Source: Magnetococcales bacterium (GTDB lineage Bacteria > Pseudomonadota > Magnetococcia > Magnetococcales > DC0425bin3). Taken from it: 39,969 bases of DNA. The notes beneath the pieces were generated by a model, which was not told the DNA's origin, did not search any database, and was given only the letters and a program-made list of their open reading frames with translations. Where the stretch lies: positions 99,838 through 139,806 of the forward strand of contig JADGCO010000002.1 of NCBI GenBank assembly GCA_015228935.1. The letters are read 5' to 3'. Every line of letters begins with the position of its first letter. The first letter of the stretch is position 1. The translations under genes were made by a program, and so were the position numbers. This document shows, one piece after another, positions 35,136-39,969 of the stretch.

Positions 35136-38100
35136 TCATTCCCGGGTAAAAACCACTGCCTGAAGACCGAACAACTCCTGCAACTCTTCCAATAAGCGCG
35201 TGCTGGGCTGGACAGAACAGGCCCTGCCCAGCCGGAGGATGGTCTGTGCCTGCGGTAAACGCAAGGTCAGAAGCACCTGGCACTCAGTGCCTCGATGGTG
35301 CGTCAGCACAGTTTCCAGACGTTGCAGGACATCTGCCGAGAGGGTGACCATATCGGCCTTGATATGCAATACCCGACAAATTTCCTGGCGAAAGGCATCC
35401 AGGGTACGAATTTTATCGGCGATCATTTTGGGTTCTTCGTCACTCGCATCGACGGTTCCCTCGACCACGACCGGGGCATCCCCTTCCAGGCACTCGCGGG
35501 AGGCCTGATAAACCTCAGGAAAGACAACAATTTCCAACTGCCCATACATGTCTTCCACAGTAAGGAAGGCCATGCGATCCCCTTTGCGGGTCCGGTGAAT
35601 TTTACGTTCAGCCACCAGCCCGGCCAGCTTCAGGAGTGGCCCCCGGTCAATTTTGCCACCTTTGTTCCAACTGCCGCTTCTGCCTTCCCTTTCCGCAGCA
35701 TCGCCGCCGTTGACGTGACCACTGCCGCTGCCATTGACATGGCCGCCGCTGCCACTGCCGATGCCACCGTCACCGCCTTCCGTCGCTCCGAATCGCTCCC
35801 GCAACGTCAAGGTGGTTTCCAGACCATAGGAGGACAACTCCTCCGCATATTTTTGCAAAGGATGTCCGGTGAGGAAAAAGCCCAGGGCCTCTTTTTCGAA
35901 GGCCAGCAACTGGTTGGCATCGGGTTCCGGGACCTCGGGCAGGGGTGGATCGCCGCTGTTCGGGTCGGACTCATCATCGGCCAGGTCGCTGAACAAATCC
36001 CGATAACCGAGCGCCGCATCGGCCTGCTTGCGGGCACCTACGCTCATGGCATCCGGCAGACCTGCCAGCAGTGCCCGACGATTCCTGACCAGGGAATCAA
36101 AGGCTCCCGCCCGGATCAATTGTTCCAGCATGCGTTTGTTGAGGGTCCCGGAACCCAGCCGACGACACAGATCATACAGGGAACGAAAAGGTCCCTCCCG
36201 GTCGCGATGGTCCAACAGGGCGGCCACGCCTCCCTCGCCCACACTTTTCACCGCAATCAGGGCATAACGAATCCCCTCTCCTTCCACCATGAATACATCC
36301 CGCGAACGATTGATATCCGGGGGATAAACCGGGATCTGCATCTCCCGGCACTCGCGGATGAAATGCATCAGCTTGTCGGTGAACTGCATTTCGCAGGTCA
36401 TGGTGGCCGCCATGAATGCCACGCGATGATGGGTTTTGAGCCAGGCCGTCTGGTAGGAGATCAGGGCATAGGCCGCCGAATGGGATTTGTTGAACCCATA
36501 GCCGGCGAATTTTTCCATCAGGTCAAAAATATGTTCGGCCTTTTTTTCCGGAATGCCATTGCGGCGTGCCCCGTCCATGAATGTGGCCCGCTGGGAGGCC
36601 ATCTCTTCGGCTTTTTTCTTGCCCATGGCCCGCCGCAAAAGGTCGGCACCGCCCAGGGTATAACCAGCCAGGACCTGGGCAATTTTCATCACCTGTTCCT
36701 GATAGAGAATGACACCGTAGGTCTCTTTCAGGATCGGTTCCAACTGCGGCAGGGGGTAACTGACCGCTACCTGCCCATGTTTGCGATTAATGAAATCATC
36801 CACCATCCCCGACCCGAGAGGCCCGGGACGATACAGGGCCACGAGGGCAATGACATCTTCCAGGGTATCCGGCGCAAGTTTTTTCAGGATTTCGCGCATC
36901 CCCGAAGATTCCAACTGGAACACGCCCCGTGTCCGTCCCTCCTGCAACAGCCTGAAGACTTCCCTGTCTTCCAGATTGATCTGATTGATATCGATGGGAG
37001 GTTCACCCCGAGCCAGCCGGTCGGTATTGACCATTTTCAGGGTGGCCTGGATCACGGTCAGGGTTTTCAGTCCCAGAAAGTCAAACTTGACCAGACCCGC
37101 CTTTTCGACATCACCCATATTGAACTGGGTCACTGGCATGGAAGAGCGCGGATCCCGATACAAGGGAACCGTATCGGTCAGCGGACCATTGGCGATGACC
37201 ACTCCGGCTGCATGGGTTCCCGCCGAGCGGGGCAAGCCTTCCAGGGCCAGACAAAGCTTCATTAAATCGCGAACTTCGGGTTCATCTTCCTGGAGTTTCT
37301 GCAGGCGTTCTTCCTGTTGCAGGGCCGTTTCCAGGCTGATGCCGAGCATGTTGGGGATCATTTTGGCGATGCGGTCCACCCGGCCATAGGGAAATTCCAG
37401 GACCCGTCCCACATCCCGGATCACGGCCCGTGCCTGGAGCGTGCCGAAGGTGATGATCTGCGCCACCCGGTCCGCTCCGTACCGATCCTGAACGTAATGG
37501 ATGACTTTTTCGCGTAGATCCATGCAGAAATCCACGTCAAAGTCGGGCATGGAGACCCGTTCCGGATTGAGAAATCTTTCAAAAAGAAGCTGATACCGAA
37601 TGGGATCCAGATCCGTAATATCCAACGCCCAGGCCACCACGGACCCCGCCCCCGAACCCCGTCCTGGTCCCACCGGAATTTTTTCCCGTTTGGCCCAGCG
37701 GATAAAGTCGGACACGATCAAGAAATATCCCGGAAACCCCATCTGGATGATGACATCGATTTCATAATCCAGGCGATTTTTATACACGATTTCCTGGGCG
37801 GCAAACTGCTCGGGGGAGAGATGCGGTTGCAGTTCGCGTTGCAAACGTCCCTGCAATCCCTCCTCGGCCACATGATGCAACCAGGAGGTCAGATCATTCC
37901 CTTCCGGCACGGGAAAGTCCGGCAACATGGGCCTGCCCAGTTCCAGACGGGTATTGCACCGTTTGGCAATCCGGATGGTATTGGCCACGGCTTCCGGCAC
38001 ATCGGCAAACCGCCGGATCATCTCTGCGGGTGGGACAAAATGGTGCTGCGCGTTGAACCTGGGTCGTTCTTCTTCATGCAGGGTATGGCCCAGACCGATG

Positions 38101-38786
38101 CAGAGGAGCGCATCCTGGGCTGGTTGATCTTCGGGATCGAGAAAATGGACATCGCTGGTTGCCACCAGGGGAAGGTTCAACTCCATGGCCAGATCCATGG
38201 TTTGGCGATTGATTGCCTCTTCACCCGGCAGGTCGTGACGTTGCAATTCCAGATAAAAATTGGGTACGCCGGCACCATCGTCAAACAATTTGGCCAACCT
38301 CAGGGCCATGGCGCGTGCCGCGTCCGTCTCTCCTGCCCGCAGCAGGCGTCCGATGGCCCCTTTGGCAGCGCCGGAGAGGGCGATCAATCCCTGACCATGG
38401 CGTTCCAAGGTTTCCAGATCCACCCGGGGTTTGCCGTGACTCCCCTCCAGATGGCCCACGGAGAGAATACGCAACAAATTCCGCCATCCTTCCTGATTGC
38501 GGCTCAGCAGGATCAACTGGTCGCGTACCTCCCGGTCCAGGCGCTCGGAATGATCGAGCCGATTCGGTACCACCAGAATCTGGGCACCCAGAAGCGGTTT
38601 GACCCCTGCCTTCAGACATTGCGTATAAAAAGGGATGGCAGCAAACAGATTACCCTGATCGGTCAGGGCCACTGCCGGCATTTTCAATTCTCGCACCCGC
38701 TGCAACAAACCTTCCACCCGTACTGTGGAAGTCAGCAGGGAAAAAGCGGTATGCACATGTAAATGGATAAAGCCGGATGACGGCAT
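35136..38786 (-). CDS. dnaE: DNA polymerase III subunit alpha
   Basis: Replicative polymerase, 1216 residues. The PHP domain begins FIHLHVHTAFSLL; the polymerase core has the catalytic Asp pair in PDFDVDF (414-420) and GPGRGSGAGS (373-382). A helix-hairpin-helix region follows (FNKSHSAAYALISYQTAWLK), then an OB fold near the C-terminus (about 1053-1095) and a tau-binding tail. Unusually, a linker of about 50 residues (about 1001-1050) made mostly of Gly, Ser, His and Asn (repeated G-H-V-N-G) sits before the OB fold, making it longer than typical DnaE. The leftward operon continues into accA. Confidence 0.98.
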   Translation of the reverse strand: MPSSGFIHLHVHTAFSLLTSTVRVEGLLQRVRELKMPAVALTDQGNLFAAIPFYTQCLKAGVKPLLGAQILVVPNRLDHSERLDREVRDQLILLSRNQEGWRNLLRILSVGHLEGSHGKPRVDLETLERHGQGLIALSGAAKGAIGRLLRAGETDAARAMALRLAKLFDDGAGVPNFYLELQRHDLPGEEAINRQTMDLAMELNLPLVATSDVHFLDPEDQPAQDALLCIGLGHTLHEEERPRFNAQHHFVPPAEMIRRFADVPEAVANTIRIAKRCNTRLELGRPMLPDFPVPEGNDLTSWLHHVAEEGLQGRLQRELQPHLSPEQFAAQEIVYKNRLDYEIDVIIQMGFPGYFLIVSDFIRWAKREKIPVGPGRGSGAGSVVAWALDITDLDPIRYQLLFERFLNPERVSMPDFDVDFCMDLREKVIHYVQDRYGADRVAQIITFGTLQARAVIRDVGRVLEFPYGRVDRIAKMIPNMLGISLETALQQEERLQKLQEDEPEVRDLMKLCLALEGLPRSAGTHAAGVVIANGPLTDTVPLYRDPRSSMPVTQFNMGDVEKAGLVKFDFLGLKTLTVIQATLKMVNTDRLARGEPPIDINQINLEDREVFRLLQEGRTRGVFQLESSGMREILKKLAPDTLEDVIALVALYRPGPLGSGMVDDFINRKHGQVAVSYPLPQLEPILKETYGVILYQEQVMKIAQVLAGYTLGGADLLRRAMGKKKAEEMASQRATFMDGARRNGIPEKKAEHIFDLMEKFAGYGFNKSHSAAYALISYQTAWLKTHHRVAFMAATMTCEMQFTDKLMHFIRECREMQIPVYPPDINRSRDVFMVEGEGIRYALIAVKSVGEGGVAALLDHRDREGPFRSLYDLCRRLGSGTLNKRMLEQLIRAGAFDSLVRNRRALLAGLPDAMSVGARKQADAALGYRDLFSDLADDESDPNSGDPPLPEVPEPDANQLLAFEKEALGFFLTGHPLQKYAEELSSYGLETTLTLRERFGATEGGDGGIGSGSGGHVNGSGSGHVNGGDAAEREGRSGSWNKGGKIDRGPLLKLAGLVAERKIHRTRKGDRMAFLTVEDMYGQLEIVVFPEVYQASRECLEGDAPVVVEGTVDASDEEPKMIADKIRTLDAFRQEICRVLHIKADMVTLSADVLQRLETVLTHHRGTECQVLLTLRLPQAQTILRLGRACSVQPSTRLLEELQELFGLQAVVFTRE
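35637..35786 (-). repeat. Gly/Ser/His/Asn low-complexity insert inside dnaE
   Basis: Bases encoding about residues 1001-1050. The plus-strand text is rich in GCC/GCT triplets, with two G-H-V-N-G units. It is in frame and lies between the polymerase core and the OB fold, where length changes should be tolerated. Confidence 0.7.
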
Positions 38787-39146
38787 CTCAGGATAACCTG
38801 CGTCACAACACCAGATGCGCGGGGTAGAATCGTCCGAATTGGCCAGGGTGACGGTCTCCCCGGACTGGACGATGACGAACAGAAATCACTCTCCAGACAT
38901 CATCCAAGGTTACGATGTCAGACATGGACAATTTCTCCCAAGCATAGAAGGCCACTCCCATGGAAAAGCATACCCGAAACCACGTTCCGGGGTGAAGGCA
39001 TTTATCCATCCTGGATTGCGATGGATTTTCCTGGACTTCTGAGGATACAAAAAAGATCTCCCGGACTTCCGAAGACGCAAAAAAGCCAGCAAGGCATGAT
39101 CCCTGCTGGCTTTCTGGACTTTCCTGGAACTTTTTGGAAACGGGTT
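38787..39146. other. 360-base region between dnaE and tRNA-Leu
   Basis: No convincing gene; short frames have no ribosome site or recognisable product. It must hold the dnaE promoter. It contains two 30-base degenerate direct repeats (39031-39060 and 39061-39090), both with A6 runs, and the tRNA terminator. Confidence 0.6.
39079..39113 (-). terminator. Intrinsic terminator of tRNA-Leu
   Basis: On the minus strand GCCAGCA (39110-39104) pairs with TGCTGGC (39091-39085) around a 12-base loop, followed by TTTTTT (39084-39079) and preceded by A-rich bases. It lies about 35 bases past the tRNA 3' end. Confidence 0.8.
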
Positions 39147-39231
39147 TGGTGCGGATGGCCGGACTCGAACCGGCACGGCTTGCGCCACTGCCCCCTCAAG
39201 ACAGCGTGTCTACCAGTTTCACCACATCCGC
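39147..39231 (-). tRNA. tRNA-Leu, anticodon GAG
   Basis: 85 bases including an encoded CCA. The acceptor stem is GCGGATG paired with CATCCGC and the discriminator base is A. The anticodon stem is CTGTC/GGCAG (one G-T pair) with the loop TTGAGGG, giving anticodon GAG. There is a long variable arm (TGGCGCAAGCCG), as expected for a class II tRNA, and the T arm is CCGG-TTCGAGT-CCGG. It reads CUC and CUU codons. Confidence 0.96.
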
Positions 39232-39538
39232 ATGATCGACTTGTCAGGACCAAATCCGCTTCGCCTGCGCAAGCGACCGTGGCAAGCTAACAAAGATGCA
39301 ACCATCTGGCAACGGTTTTCTTTGCACCCTTGTCGAGTTTTGTGACAAAACGGACGAACCGCCGAGTGGAAACTCGCGATTGCGGTCTTAACTCGTGCCG
39401 CCTTCCTAAAGGTCAAAATCGTCGGCACCCGGATTGATAACGTTTTCGCAGTTCAGAGGCTGGCCTATGCGTAACCCCTGTCAACGCTTCACACCACACT
39501 GCACGATGTAGCACGCATGACCCCGGAACCAAGATTTT
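39232..39538. other. 307-base intergenic region upstream of tRNA-Leu
   Basis: Apart from the possible tRNA promoter I see no gene, repeat or clear hairpin in this stretch. Confidence 0.5.
39284..39312 (-). promoter_or_regulatory. Possible tRNA-Leu promoter
   Basis: On the minus strand TTGCCA (39312-39307) and TAGCTT (39289-39284) are 17 bases apart, about 50 bases upstream of the tRNA 5' end. The -35 matches five of six consensus bases; the -10 is weak. Confidence 0.3.
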
Positions 39539-39969
39539 TCAGATGGTATCCTTATTGTTCTCTGAAAATACCTCACCCAGTGATTGGGCATCCAACAGCC
39601 GCAGGCTCCATTCTTCCAACGATGACAAACCAGCCTTGGCCACTTTTTCTCTGGCCCAGTCAGGTATGGTCCCGAAGCGGCGGAGCAACTGGCGCGTCAG
39701 TACCTTGGCCTCACCGTCCCGCTCGCCATCCTGGTGTCCGGCTTGATGTCCGGCTTGATGTCCGGCTTGATGTCCGGCTTGATGTCCGGCTTGCAGCCCG
39801 GCTTGATGTTCCTGCATCAGGCGATGCTCGATTATTGGCAGGGAAAAAAGTTTCTCGCCGGGTGTTGTGTTCAAGATGAAATCGAACCATTCCTGCCCGA
39901 GTTGCGAGATGTATTCTGGCGTGATTGTTTCCATTGCCGGGCTGATCAATGAATCTTTCATCTGCAATC
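39539..39969 (-). CDS. DUF4351-like family protein with a G-H-Q-A repeat, cut by the window edge
   Basis: At least 142 residues; the reading frame is open to the window edge, so the true start may lie outside. It is a paralogue of the ORF at 5642: shared W-x-D-F-I-L-N-x-T-P, then L/M-x-Q-E-H, then the DUF4351-like end (LTRQLLRRFG-x5-W-A-R-E-K ... L-E-E-W-S-L-R-L-L-D-A). Between the two parts is a run of about five G-H-Q-A units. The first codons (TTG CAG ATG AAA) align with the region spanning the frameshift junction in the 5642 copy, so an upstream nuclease domain is expected beyond the window. Confidence 0.8.
   Translation of the reverse strand, partial: LQMKDSLISPAMETITPEYISQLGQEWFDFILNTTPGEKLFSLPIIEHRLMQEHQAGLQAGHQAGHQAGHQAGHQAGHQDGERDGEAKVLTRQLLRRFGTIPDWAREKVAKAGLSSLEEWSLRLLDAQSLGEVFSENNKDTI
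39735..39806. repeat. 12-base tandem repeat, about six units
   Basis: tgtccggcttga repeats from 39735 to 39794 in five near-perfect units, with a sixth diverged unit to 39806. It keeps the reading frame and encodes the G-H-Q-A array of the DUF4351-like protein. Slippage would add or remove four residues at a time. Confidence 0.9.

Noticed and set aside
35295-37265. A 656-residue rightward frame
   Set aside because: Antisense to dnaE, whose motifs are unambiguous; no domain in the antisense reading.
38803-39009. A 68-residue leftward ORF before dnaE
   Set aside because: No ribosome site, no family resemblance, and it lies where the dnaE promoter should be.

Overview
The window looks like a chromosomal segment of a Gram-negative proteobacterium with a moderately GC-rich genome. 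Its DNA polymerase III alpha, MutS, AccA, YdcH-type protein, TRAP transporter and CZB-bearing chemoreceptor all fit this. The dense signalling proteins and the PD-(D/E)XK/DUF4351-like proteins at both ends are compatible with Magnetococcales or a related alphaproteobacterial lineage. That lineage placement is inference from protein style only; no rRNA gene is present.

Positions 1-6000: a leftward chemoreceptor (tandem zinc-binding CZB domains) is followed, with a 10-base gap, by a hybrid histidine kinase with a degenerate receiver, a true receiver and an Hpt-like domain. A possible small ORF precedes them. Facing the other way is a PD-(D/E)XK-like nuclease ORF, joined to a DUF4351-like ORF by an ATGA overlap and by a canonical A AAA AAG slippery heptamer that would fuse the two in the -1 frame.

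Positions 6100-15300: rightward housekeeping and regulatory genes. These are RNase HI, a YdcH-like protein, adenylyl-sulfate kinase, a small membrane protein, MutS, an exported double-SPOR-like protein, a gamma-type carbonic anhydrase, and a membrane cyclase with an in-line [2Fe-2S] ferredoxin domain. A 570-base gap before cysC carries tandem 43-44-base units, each with a small inverted repeat, and a pair of mutually exclusive hairpins.

Positions 15300-29000: an AT-richer, mixed-orientation surface-glycan or specialised-metabolite region. It holds two GT-C-like multi-membrane proteins, a GT2 glycosyltransferase, two radical SAM proteins with B12-type N-terminal domains, a DegT-type aminotransferase, a GMC oxidoreductase with a four-cysteine cluster, a GNAT acetyltransferase and a glutamine-dependent asparagine synthase-like amidotransferase. 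The plausible joint role is to make, aminate, oxidise, acylate or amidate a glycan or small molecule and then transfer it across the membrane. The product cannot be read from sequence.

Positions 29000-32000: a leftward TRAP transporter operon (dctP-dctQ-dctM). Positions 32000-34130: an AT-rich island with a dGTPase and an orphan UPF0175 antitoxin-like gene. The two genes converge on a 175-base MITE-like palindromic element whose inverted ends include both stop codons.

Positions 34160-39970: accA and dnaE as a tight leftward pair, a tRNA-Leu(GAG) with its own terminator, and at the edge a second copy of the DUF4351-like family with a 12-base tandem repeat encoding a G-H-Q-A array. The strongest leads are the slippery-site nuclease fusion with its conserved paralogous junction, the stop-codon-containing MITE, the structured repeats before cysC, and the radical SAM/aminotransferase/GMC cluster.
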